This document shows, one piece after another, positions 57,045 through 63,996 of a stretch of 64,000 nt of DNA (position 1 is its first letter; each line of letters opens with the position of its first letter). The stretch spans positions 34,798 to 98,797 of IMG/VR virus record IMGVR_UViG_3300028394_000052; one strand, 5' to 3'. The DNA comes from a virus. Under the pieces are notes generated by a model. That model was not told the origin of the DNA. It saw nothing but the letters and a program-made list of their open reading frames with translations, and did no database searches. The position numbers were made by a program, and so were the translations under genes.

Positions 57045-57323
57045 ATGAAAAAACTACTCAAACAAATAATCATACTTGCTATTGTCAGAAATGAAAGAAA
57101 AGCTCAAATGATTATTGATATCCTCTACGACCAAACCACCACAATAACAAAGGATAACAAGGTTGTTGTGATGACAGGTGAGGTTAAAAACTTTACCGCA
57201 CAACCAAACAACAAAAGAAAAGAAATTTTGGATGCCATTCAGTTCCTTAAGAATAAAGAAAGCAAGACCAAGGCAGACCGAGAAAAGATTCAGATGTTGG
57301 AAGTGGTTCTTAAATCTGTGTAA
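57045..57323 (+). CDS. small basic helical protein, 92 aa
   Basis: The product (MKKLLKQIIILAIVRNERKA) is Lys-rich and mostly helical, with DAIQFLKNKESKTKADREKI near the C-terminus. No membrane segment is convincing. Function unknown. Confidence 0.7.
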   Translation: MKKLLKQIIILAIVRNERKAQMIIDILYDQTTTITKDNKVVVMTGEVKNFTAQPNNKRKEILDAIQFLKNKESKTKADREKIQMLEVVLKSV

Positions 57324-57372
57324 TACTACAAGAAATAAAAAATAGGTTGGGGTTAGGAATAATTAATTCTGT

Positions 57373-57675
57373 TTAATTATTTCCATCTTCATCCCTAACA
57401 TATAATGTTACAAATGTTTTGTTGATACCCAAATACTTCACAGCATTTCTAACATCATCTGAAATCTCTTCATCCATTTGGTCTGAATAATCATAGTCAC
57501 CTGCGTGATATGTTGCCCAATACCCAGTAATATCAAATATAACATCTATTATGTAGTGTACAACACCTGTATCATCGTGTGTGGAAGGTTCAATCAGATA
57601 TTCCACAATACCATCCCACTTAGGTGAAACCAAGTGTTCTAATACTTTCTTAATTATTTTGTTAGATACTTCCAT
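57373..57675 (-). CDS. acidic hypothetical protein, 100 aa
   Basis: The product (MEVSNKIIKKVLEHLVSPKW) has a strand WDGIVEYLIEPSTHDDTGVV and a C-terminal strand with LYVRDEDGNN. A reverse-strand TATTTATA box lies 3 bases before the ATG and has the same 14-base context as the 35745 gene. Function unknown. Confidence 0.7.
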   Translation of the reverse strand: MEVSNKIIKKVLEHLVSPKWDGIVEYLIEPSTHDDTGVVHYIIDVIFDITGYWATYHAGDYDYSDQMDEEISDDVRNAVKYLGINKTFVTLYVRDEDGNN

Positions 57676-57678
57676 AAC

Positions 57679-57686
57679 TATAAATA
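57679..57686 (-). promoter_or_regulatory. class B promoter (TATTTATA), reverse strand
   Basis: The reverse strand reads GTATTTATAGTTATG, ending at the start codon at 57675. Confidence 0.6.
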
Positions 57687-57733
57687 CAATAAAAAGGGGC
57701 TGGGGATTTTAAGCCGGCCACACAACGACAGAT

Positions 57734-58243
57734 TTATTGTTCGTTATCAATATACTGTTGTTTAACACAAACAGGAGCAACAAATAATGACATATCAAAA
57801 TTTGCAAGTTTGGACTTCATATCCTCAAGGTCTTCACGAGTATACACGGGAGTAAACATAGGTCTATGCTTAAACGGTACATCATCACGGTTATCCCATT
57901 TATCCAATTCTTCCTCAACACGAGAAACTTGGTTAATAAGATAAGTGTGAGCCTTCCAATTCTGAAGGTCTTCTTCAGTGGGAACAAACATAACATTACC
58001 ATAGTTATCAATCTTAAGGTCGGGGTTGTTAGAATACACATCAACGATTCCATCATCACCATTATATTCGTCACACAACTCCTGAAGAGTATAAGTGTTA
58101 AAGATATTCCCATCCGACCAATTACGACCATAGGAACGAATCTCACAGATATAAAAATAACCGTCCCTATAGTTTTCAATACGATTGTTAATATCGTTAC
58201 GCATCTCAACAAGCTTCTGTATTGTAAATTCCTCCTTCGTCAT
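57734..58243 (-). CDS. hypothetical protein, 169 aa
   Basis: The product reads MTKEEFTIQKLVEMRNDINN and later NPDLKIDNYGNVMFVPTEED, with a coiled stretch near residue 120 (LINQVSRVEEELDKWDNRDD). A reverse-strand TATCTTTG box (58251-58258) lies 7 bases before the ATG at 58243, which supports this start. Function unknown. Confidence 0.7.
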   Translation of the reverse strand: MTKEEFTIQKLVEMRNDINNRIENYRDGYFYICEIRSYGRNWSDGNIFNTYTLQELCDEYNGDDGIVDVYSNNPDLKIDNYGNVMFVPTEEDLQNWKAHTYLINQVSRVEEELDKWDNRDDVPFKHRPMFTPVYTREDLEDMKSKLANFDMSLFVAPVCVKQQYIDNEQ

Positions 58244-58250
58244 AATGAGG

Positions 58251-58258
58251 CAAAGATA
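58251..58258 (-). promoter_or_regulatory. class A promoter (TATCTTTG), reverse strand
   Basis: The reverse strand reads TATCTTTGCCTCATTATG, ending at the start at 58243. Confidence 0.65.
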
Positions 58259-58292
58259 CACAAATATCTGAATTAATTACAAAAGATTAAAG

Positions 58293-58300
58293 TATTTATT
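58293..58300 (+). promoter_or_regulatory. class B promoter (TATTTATT)
   Basis: GTATTTATTATTAATG ends with the ATG at 58305, 4 bases after the box. Confidence 0.55.
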
Positions 58301-58304
58301 ATTA

Positions 58305-58829
58305 ATGAACTTACACGAGGACATAAATAGGATTAAAGAAGTAATGGGATTGAACGAAGTGTTTGATGACATTATAGGTATTCCATTATATCATAAGACA
58401 TCAACAAGTAGGGGATTAGATATAATCAACAGTGACGCATTAAGAGCTGGTTCATTACCATCAGGAGATTACTTATCATACGACAAACGATTAGCCCGAA
58501 CAAAACATCAAAACGCAATATCTTTTACAAGAGATAAAAATTGGGACCCAGGTCATACAATAGGTATAGGATTGGAGTCACCATTGGAAGATTCAAACAT
58601 GACGTTTGTTGCAGATAGAAATAAATTAAGAACAAAGTATAAAGTTGAATCGTTTAACTACGCAGGGATTGAACCTGACTACGAACATCACAGTAAGAAT
58701 GATGAATTAGAGGAACGTGTGATGACCAATGAAATATATCCATTACATCGTTATCTTATTGATATTATTTACACAGGTGATAACCCTGAAGTACAACAAC
58801 AAATTGACGAATACTTAAATAGAAGGTAG
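58305..58829 (+). CDS. leader-bearing protein with ADP-ribosyltransferase-like features, 174 aa
   Basis: The product starts with a leader (MNLHEDINRIKEVMGLNE, with an I-K-E site). Its body reads PLYHKTSTSRGLDIINSDAL, then A-I-S-F-T-R-D-K-N-W and MTFVADRNKLRTKYKVESFN. The order Y-H-x-T-S ... S-x-T-R-D ... strand resembles small ADP-ribosyltransferase or RNA 2'-phosphotransferase folds. T4 packages the ADP-ribosyltransferase Alt and injects it with its DNA. I would call this a candidate, not a firm assignment. Confidence 0.6.
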   Translation: MNLHEDINRIKEVMGLNEVFDDIIGIPLYHKTSTSRGLDIINSDALRAGSLPSGDYLSYDKRLARTKHQNAISFTRDKNWDPGHTIGIGLESPLEDSNMTFVADRNKLRTKYKVESFNYAGIEPDYEHHSKNDELEERVMTNEIYPLHRYLIDIIYTGDNPEVQQQIDEYLNRR

Positions 58830-58841
58830 TAAACCTACAAT

Positions 58842-59180
58842 TTAATTTATGGGGATTGTTAAGTCATCAAAGATGGTAACGGAATCAATGTCGGGGAAGA
58901 ACAAGAATTTAATTTTATTCTCATCAACATCAGGGATAATAGATTTAATCATGGATGAGGTTTCCCTCAACATATACTGATTCATTTTAATCTCAACTCT
59001 ATTGTCCATGAGTTCACAGAAATGTGATGGAGAAACATATATGGAAATATGTAACTTGACCTTAGAATCCTTATCTTTGTATTGTCTACGAGTTTTAACA
59101 AGTTCAACATCCGATACGTTGATAATAAACGGGAACATCTTCTTCATGTATTTATCCAACATTTTAGTTTCGGTTTCCAT
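58842..59180 (-). CDS. hypothetical protein, 112 aa
   Basis: The product reads METETKMLDKYMKKMFPFII and then strands KVKLHISIYVSPSHFCELMD and NKIKFLFFPDIDSVTIFDD. A reverse-strand TATCTTTA box lies just upstream of the Met at 59180, so I chose that start over longer in-frame ones. It resembles the 63443 product in its F-P-F-I motif after a basic helix. Confidence 0.68.
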   Translation of the reverse strand: METETKMLDKYMKKMFPFIINVSDVELVKTRRQYKDKDSKVKLHISIYVSPSHFCELMDNRVEIKMNQYMLRETSSMIKSIIPDVDENKIKFLFFPDIDSVTIFDDLTIPIN

Positions 59181-59246
59181 ATGAATAAAGATATACATAA
59201 AATTTATAACATTCAACTTCCTGTTGATTATACTACAAATAAATTG

Positions 59247-59254
59247 TATGTTTG
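59247..59254 (+). promoter_or_regulatory. class A promoter (TATGTTTG)
   Basis: TATGTTTG lies 4 bases before the ATG at 59259. Confidence 0.65.
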
Positions 59255-59258
59255 ACAT

Positions 59259-59645
59259 ATGGAAAGAATTGGTAACTATTTTAAGTGGTCAGAATTTGCA
59301 TCAACGGAATTTGGTGAAGATACTATTAAGTGTGGTAATGACATTGATATGTATCGTGAGTTTAAAGAACCAATACCATTAACAGATGAATGGTTTATAA
59401 AGTTTGAATTCCATAAAGATGGGGAATATTGGTGTAGAGGAAAATTTGATTATAAGTATTGTTTTAAATACAGGGATTGGGCCAAGAATTGGGCCTTCTA
59501 CCAAGAGTATACAGATAGTGGTGATTCAAGTGATGATGGAAAGAAATACCCAATCTCATTTGATATACTATACGTTCATCAATTACAGAACATATGGTAT
59601 TCATTATTACATGAAGAGATAACTGATACAGATGTGTGGGGTTAA
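59259..59645 (+). CDS. conserved-type Bacteroidota phage protein, 128 aa
   Basis: The product contains IPLTDEWFIKFEFHKDGEYW and, at the end, ILYVHQLQNIWYSLLHEEIT. The phrase Y-V-H-Q-L-Q-N followed by L is shared by many Bacteroides and flavobacterial phage proteins, as I recall. Function unknown. Confidence 0.85.
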   Translation: MERIGNYFKWSEFASTEFGEDTIKCGNDIDMYREFKEPIPLTDEWFIKFEFHKDGEYWCRGKFDYKYCFKYRDWAKNWAFYQEYTDSGDSSDDGKKYPISFDILYVHQLQNIWYSLLHEEITDTDVWG

Positions 59646-59730
59646 ATAATGGCCACACAACAACAGAAATAATCTACATTTTTTTACACTAGGGATTGAC
59701 TGGGGAATTTATATTTTCTATAATTTAACC

Positions 59731-60165
59731 ATGAAGAATATAAAACAAATTATCATAGACAACCAAGACGAGTTTAATGAAATGATTATCAACTTCTTTA
59801 CAGAGAAGATGGATGATGAACCAAGAGTTATTAAACCAAAACAAAATCGAAAAGCAACAAAGACTGTATGTCATTTTGACGCATTAGGGAAGAGTTACAA
59901 AAGTAATGTTTTTACAGACAACTATTCTAAGTTCTTAGTAGATGTTTCTCACAAATACAAGTATGATGTGTTTAAACGTAATTTAAGGACCTTTGTTCAG
60001 AAACATGAGTCTGACTTCAGTGAAAACACATTAAGGAAGGTAAACATTGTTAAACTTAAATGTGGGGGATTTGTATCTACTCACTCATCCACACAAATGA
60101 AGATGGAACATATTACAAGTCTATGTGAAGATATAGGAGTAAAAGTTATATATGACATTAAATAA
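59731..60165 (+). CDS. basic hypothetical protein, 144 aa
   Basis: The product reads MKNIKQIIIDNQDEFNEMII and has a basic middle (VIKPKQNRKATKTVCHFDAL). It carries two short F-x-x-x-L helices and a C-terminal LCEDIGVKVIYDIK. The upstream region has no clear promoter of either class. A terminator follows. Function unknown. Confidence 0.7.
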   Translation: MKNIKQIIIDNQDEFNEMIINFFTEKMDDEPRVIKPKQNRKATKTVCHFDALGKSYKSNVFTDNYSKFLVDVSHKYKYDVFKRNLRTFVQKHESDFSENTLRKVNIVKLKCGGFVSTHSSTQMKMEHITSLCEDIGVKVIYDIK

Positions 60166-60186
60166 TCCAATTCATTCACTCACTAC

Positions 60187-60216
60187 AAAGGGAGACTCCT
60201 AAAGGGTCTCCTTTTT
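60187..60216 (+). terminator. intrinsic terminator
   Basis: AAAGGGAGAC pairs with GTCTCCTTT with a small bulge and is followed by T. Confidence 0.75.
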
Positions 60217-60336
60217 CGTTCACTCATGTATTGTATTATTTATCGTAACCGGCATTACGGTAATCTACATTACGATAAAAAAGTTTGGTATTGTTAAATA
60301 TTATTTGTTACTTTGTATTAAGATATAAACTAAACT

Positions 60337-60507
60337 ATGACGACATTAGACGAAGTACTCGAACACTATCAGAAACCAAATGAACCTGTTTCTCCTGAAC
60401 AACAACAACTTAAAGAATCTGACATAGCAATATGGAATTACTTGTGTGGAGATGGAAACATTCGACACCTGTATGATTACTACGACCTTATAGAAGAAGG
60501 TAAATAA
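60337..60507 (+). CDS. small acidic protein, 56 aa
   Basis: The frame at 60337 reads MTTLDEVLEHYQKPNEPVSP followed by IAIWNYLCGDGNIRHLYDYY. A TTACTTTG-like box lies about 20 bases upstream. It is likely a real early gene; function unknown. Confidence 0.62.
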   Translation: MTTLDEVLEHYQKPNEPVSPEQQQLKESDIAIWNYLCGDGNIRHLYDYYDLIEEGK

Positions 60508-60567
60508 AAAAATATTTAAAAACTTAGTTTATATTTATTTGATGAGGTTATCCTTTAATATTGTAGT

Positions 60568-60630
60568 ATGGAAAAATCAAAACACGGAATGACTTTAGAA
60601 CAGGCAATCCAAAAGAAACTAAAAAAATAA
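60568..60630 (+). CDS. possible 20-residue peptide
   Basis: A very short frame (MEKSKHGMTLEQAIQKKLKK) lies directly before a terminator. It has a plausible helical basic composition, but evidence for translation is weak. Confidence 0.3.
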   Translation: MEKSKHGMTLEQAIQKKLKK

Positions 60631-60632
60631 CT

Positions 60633-60664
60633 AAAACCCTCCATGTAATGTGGGGGGTTTTTTG
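60633..60664 (+). terminator. intrinsic terminator (CCCTCACA-like family)
   Basis: ACCCTCCAT pairs imperfectly with ATGTGGGGGGT, followed by six T, and runs into the promoter at 60665. Confidence 0.75.
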
Positions 60665-60672
60665 TATATTTG
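60665..60672 (+). promoter_or_regulatory. class A promoter (TATATTTG)
   Basis: TATATTTG lies 4 bases before the ATG at 60677. Confidence 0.7.
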
Positions 60673-60676
60673 TATT

Positions 60677-62317
60677 ATGAATTACGTTAGAAACTGTCCA
60701 TGTTGTAATACTATTATTACCTACAAAACAAGAGGGGGGTTTTATCTTGGAAACAAAAATAATTCAGTATGTAATCATTGTAAAGTTGTACTTAATAATC
60801 CAAATGTTATTGAACATTTAACCAAAGATAATTGTAAAGAATATACCGCAGGGCAAATCATCAGATATATTTATACATTTCCAAACAAAGAGTGGGAAAA
60901 TAGATTTACAGAAATATTAAATTATTTTAACCCTAACATAGAATATCAAATTATTGGTAGAGTTACTGCTAGAGAAAAAAGTATTCAATATAAGTGTAAA
61001 ATACACCCAACAGAATGGAATAAGACTGACTTTAGACGTATTGTGGATAGACATTCAGGGTGTAGAATGTGTAAAGGGCAACACTTCCAAAATTATTGGA
61101 CTGAAGAACAATTGATAAGTTCAATGTCTGATTTGGTGTTTAAATTGTTTAAAGAAACGGGATGTACTTTTACAGTTAGTTCTTTAAAGGAATGGGATTC
61201 TAAATTATTTAACGCTTGGTTTAAAAATATAAATAACCCATCTGAGGTTTATTATCAGTTATTAAATGATTTGAAATTACCAAACCCATCCAAAGGTGTT
61301 TATGTGAAAGATAACCATATTTTTAGAGGATTTTATGAGTTTGTGGGATATTGTTTAATAACTCATTGGAAAATACCTTTTGAATATTCACCTAAAGTTT
61401 TTGACAAATATTACTCTGATGGATATTTTACTGAAATTAATACCCATTGGGAACATTGGGGTGAACTAAATAGAAACAATAAAACAAAAGTTAAATTATA
61501 CTTAGAATCCAACTTTGGTTTATTTCAAACATTTGATAAAATTTGTGGTAACAAAGGAATGACGTATTTATACAATGAGATACGTAATTTTTTAATATCA
61601 AATAACTATAATATTCCTGAAATGTCTCATAATGAATTATTAAGTATTATTAAAGGAAACGTTTCTACTTTTGAGACTTCTATCAAACACATAATTAAAA
61701 TTATCAATCAACAAGGATGGGATAAAAAAATAACAGAGCAAGAAATGAGAAAATCTTATGAAGGTAATGTTATTTTATCGTATATTAATAAGTTTTTTGA
61801 CGGGTCAATTTTGAAATTAAAAGAATACCTTAACAACCAATATCAATTTAACTATACCGTAACAGCCTTTAGACGTTCATATAAAGACCAAGATTATTTT
61901 ATTTCCAAAATTAAAGATATTATTGACGAGTATGGTTATATTCCAACTCAAAAATATTTTAGCGAAGTAAAAAGAAACGATATTCCTGTTATGGCATCAC
62001 GAATGTTTGGTGGGTTAAACAACTTAAAAAGAAATGAGATAGAAGAAGGCTCTTATTTCTATTTGGTAAAAGATTTATACCCTAACAATTCCGCACCAAA
62101 CGATAGAGATTTAGTATGGTGTGGAGACGAGAATTATGACAACACAGTAAAAAAAATAATTAAATACTATAAAGAATTAGGTTATGAGTTTCCAAATATA
62201 ATGAATACATTACGAAATGATAAAAAATTTAGTAGGTTTGGTCCCATACTACATTCGGCAATATCAAGAAATAATGAATGGGAAACTTTTGTAAGCACAT
62301 ATAAATCATTATGGTAA
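60677..62317 (+). CDS. putative homing endonuclease with zinc finger, 546 aa
   Basis: The N-terminus has a zinc ribbon (NCPCCNTIITYKTRGG ... VCNHCKVV) of the kind found at the start of phage homing endonucleases. Further Cys pairs lie near residue 135 (GCRMC). The middle segment (YYSDGYFTEINTHWEHWGEL then NRNNKTKVKLYLESNFGLF) resembles a VSR/EDxHD-type nuclease core. The C-terminal third has repeated DNA-binding-like helices (YGYIPTQKYFSEVKRNDIPV). Composition is strongly A+T-rich. It stands alone between a terminator-promoter module and a non-coding region, as expected for a mobile gene. Nuclease activity is inferred. Confidence 0.6.
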   Translation: MNYVRNCPCCNTIITYKTRGGFYLGNKNNSVCNHCKVVLNNPNVIEHLTKDNCKEYTAGQIIRYIYTFPNKEWENRFTEILNYFNPNIEYQIIGRVTAREKSIQYKCKIHPTEWNKTDFRRIVDRHSGCRMCKGQHFQNYWTEEQLISSMSDLVFKLFKETGCTFTVSSLKEWDSKLFNAWFKNINNPSEVYYQLLNDLKLPNPSKGVYVKDNHIFRGFYEFVGYCLITHWKIPFEYSPKVFDKYYSDGYFTEINTHWEHWGELNRNNKTKVKLYLESNFGLFQTFDKICGNKGMTYLYNEIRNFLISNNYNIPEMSHNELLSIIKGNVSTFETSIKHIIKIINQQGWDKKITEQEMRKSYEGNVILSYINKFFDGSILKLKEYLNNQYQFNYTVTAFRRSYKDQDYFISKIKDIIDEYGYIPTQKYFSEVKRNDIPVMASRMFGGLNNLKRNEIEEGSYFYLVKDLYPNNSAPNDRDLVWCGDENYDNTVKKIIKYYKELGYEFPNIMNTLRNDKKFSRFGPILHSAISRNNEWETFVSTYKSLW

Positions 62318-62417
62318 ATACAGAATAAAGTGGTCAAATCCCACCACTTTAAAACTCCCCCGCCCAAGAATAAGTCGTCCCCACCTAAACGAAGAGACAG
62401 GTGAGATGTGATGTAGT

Positions 62418-62483
62418 GGATTATATGAGATTACATATAAGATAAGACCTTCGGTAAGAATTATATGTAATAAGATATAATCC
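62418..62483 (+). ncRNA. candidate structured RNA hairpin 1
   Basis: GGATTATAT pairs with ATATAATCC, and inside it ATTACATATA pairs with TATATGTAAT. The arms are separated by symmetric internal loops (GAG/AAG) and an AGATAAGACC...CGGT tip. The tip sequence recurs in hairpin 2, which suggests a shared protein- or ligand-binding loop. Confidence 0.5.
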
Positions 62484-62502
62484 ATAGAGTGTGGGTCAGG
62501 GA

Positions 62503-62546
62503 TGGACTCGTAAGATAAGACCTACGGTCTATAATTATAGAGTCCA
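62503..62546 (+). ncRNA. candidate structured RNA hairpin 2
   Basis: TGGACTC pairs with GAGTCCA and, inside, GACC pairs with GGTC around TAC. AAGATAAGACC on the 5' side is the same as in hairpin 1. Confidence 0.5.
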
Positions 62547-62926
62547 TTATTCTCCCACTTTCCTCCACTACGAGTTGTCTCCACTACGAAGGGACATAGA
62601 TTGTCCACCTAACGAGGGGGTTTAATAACAAGTCGGTTCCCTCGTTGAAGGGGTAAAAGTGGTCTTCTAACACTCGTAAACTCGTTTCCCCGCCTCATAC
62701 ACTTACTACTCCTTTTTTATCTGGAAATCGTATATAGTAAAAAAGTGGTCCTCACACTATCGTCAGGGGGAATAAAATGGTCTTAATACTATCGTAATAA
62801 AGGAAATGGTGGTAGAAAGTGGGGGAGAATAGTATACAGGTGGGGAACCAAAAGTGGGTCAGGGGATTATCCCCATCCTGACGAGTCCCCTGACATTTTG
62901 ACAAATCCAAATTTTTACCCCTAAAG

Positions 62927-62935
62927 TTATCCACA
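62927..62935 (+). promoter_or_regulatory. DnaA-box-like 9-mer (TTATCCACA)
   Basis: TTATCCACA matches the bacterial DnaA-box consensus. The 18 bases AAAGTTATCCACATCCCC (62923-62940) recur at 63931-63948. Confidence 0.5.
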
Positions 62936-63030
62936 TCCCCAATCTTTTTTACCCCCTGACATAGTGTCATGTGGAAAACTTATTTTGTGGATATCTTTAT
63001 TTTATGTGTACCCCAACTTATATTACCCCC

Positions 63031-63273
63031 ATGAAGTATGAACTGACAGACATAGACGACAGGATTAGAGTGACCATTACAGAAAACCACAAAGAGGTGG
63101 GGGTTCTTTATTTCGAGAGAGCTAAAAAGGGTTTCACTAATAAACCCCTAAGTATGGGGTCATGGGCATGTGTAGATGCCAAGATAGAAGATGACAGTAT
63201 ATTCCATGAGGAGTATACCCCCAAAGATATGGTCAGGGAATGTCAGGACCTAATTAAGATGGCGGGGAATTAA
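63031..63273 (+). CDS. hypothetical protein, 80 aa
   Basis: The product reads MKYELTDIDDRIRVTITENH then EVGVLYFERAKKGFTNKPLS. Its strand pattern suggests a small beta domain. The ATG at 63031 is preferred over a GTG at 62971, which lies in the non-coding region. It is G-richer than most genes in the window. Confidence 0.65.
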   Translation: MKYELTDIDDRIRVTITENHKEVGVLYFERAKKGFTNKPLSMGSWACVDAKIEDDSIFHEEYTPKDMVRECQDLIKMAGN

Positions 63274-63416
63274 CCCCAACCTCCTTATTAAAAAAATATA
63301 GGACGAGCTGCCTCTGATTAAGCTCCAAGGTATGTTCCACCTAGCCCTTCCTACTCCATCTTTCAGACAATACAAAGGTAAGGATTATATTTAACATCCC
63401 CAAACATAGAACCGAA

Positions 63417-63424
63417 TATTTATA
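63417..63424 (+). promoter_or_regulatory. class B promoter (TATTTATA)
   Basis: TATTTATA lies 18 bases before the ATG at 63443. Confidence 0.45.
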
Positions 63425-63442
63425 TAATATATTTAATCGACC

Positions 63443-63895
63443 ATGACATTAGAAGAACTATACGACAACTATGAATTTAAGGTGACCAAGAGAGCCCTGA
63501 TGAGAGAGTTCCCTTTCATTAAGAATGTCTATGTTAAAGACCCCGCCTCTATTGAGAAGTATCAATCGTTCATCTTCTTAGATGTGGATATTAATCCCTA
63601 TGAGTTGTCTCAACAGTATGGACTTAAGATGGACAAGACAGTGGACAAATACCTCAGACGTGGTGAACCTTATTGGGTCCCATACTTATCCATGTATGTT
63701 AGGGGTGTTGATAGTGTCGAAGATACATTACCCATTAAAAGAGCCATCTCTGAATTACTTAGTGGTATACATAACTCAGTTGCCATACCCCTTGAACTAA
63801 AGTTGGGGAAAGAACTTGAGGTCTCAGGATACCATGCCAACCCTAACACCGTACCACCTGACATGATGTCGGGAATGGAAGGTTATCCACAATAA
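63443..63895 (+). CDS. hypothetical protein, 150 aa
   Basis: The product reads MTLEELYDNYEFKVTKRALM and continues REFPFIKNVYVKDPASIEKY and SFIFLDVDINPYELSQQYG. The motif F-P-F-I after a basic helix is shared with the 58842 product. The last codons (Gly-Tyr-Pro-Gln) overlap a TTATCCACA box. Function unknown. Confidence 0.7.
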   Translation: MTLEELYDNYEFKVTKRALMREFPFIKNVYVKDPASIEKYQSFIFLDVDINPYELSQQYGLKMDKTVDKYLRRGEPYWVPYLSMYVRGVDSVEDTLPIKRAISELLSGIHNSVAIPLELKLGKELEVSGYHANPNTVPPDMMSGMEGYPQ

Positions 63896-63906
63896 GATGT
63901 GGATAA
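63883..63906. promoter_or_regulatory. inverted pair of DnaA-box-like 9-mers
   Basis: TTATCCACA (63883-63891) and its inverse TGTGGATAA (63898-63906) are separated by 6 bases. They overlap the end of the 63443 gene and lie 30 bases before another copy at 63935. Confidence 0.6.
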
Positions 63907-63934
63907 GTTATACAGGAGGGGTGGGGTCATAAAG

Positions 63935-63943
63935 TTATCCACA
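63935..63943 (+). promoter_or_regulatory. DnaA-box-like 9-mer (TTATCCACA)
   Basis: TTATCCACA lies in the second copy of the 18-base repeat AAAGTTATCCACATCCCC (63931-63948). Confidence 0.5.
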
Positions 63944-63954
63944 TCCCCCTGTCA

Positions 63955-63977
63955 TACCCCCCTTTGGCATGGGGGTA
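63955..63977. repeat. hairpin TACCCCC/GGGGGTA
   Basis: A perfect 7-base inverted repeat with a 9-base loop lies just before the poly-C run at the end of the window. Confidence 0.6.
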
Positions 63978-63979
63978 CA

Positions 63980-63996
63980 CCCCCCCCCCCCCCCCC
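63980..63996 (+). repeat. poly-C run at the window end
   Basis: Seventeen consecutive C, then ACCC, end the window. In an A+T-rich phage this is unusual. It may be a real G/C-run element or an assembly or sequencing artefact at a contig end. Confidence 0.7.

Larger units (their letters stand above)
62318..63030. other. non-coding, C/G-run-rich region with hairpins and DnaA-like boxes
   Basis: About 700 bases have no credible gene. Composition shifts sharply to runs of C and G. Contents include the paired hairpins at 62418-62546, repeated CCACTACGA words near 62560-62590, GTCAGGGG/CCCCTGAC (62858-62865 and 62887-62894), TGACA-TAG-TGTCA (62957-62969), and a TTATCCACA box at 62927. Likely a regulatory or replication-origin region. 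Confidence 0.6.

Noticed and set aside
62182-62970. Reverse-strand frames at 62182-62367 and 62752-62970
   Set aside because: They run through hairpins, have odd composition and no promoter or neighbour spacing, and the second covers the DnaA-like box region.
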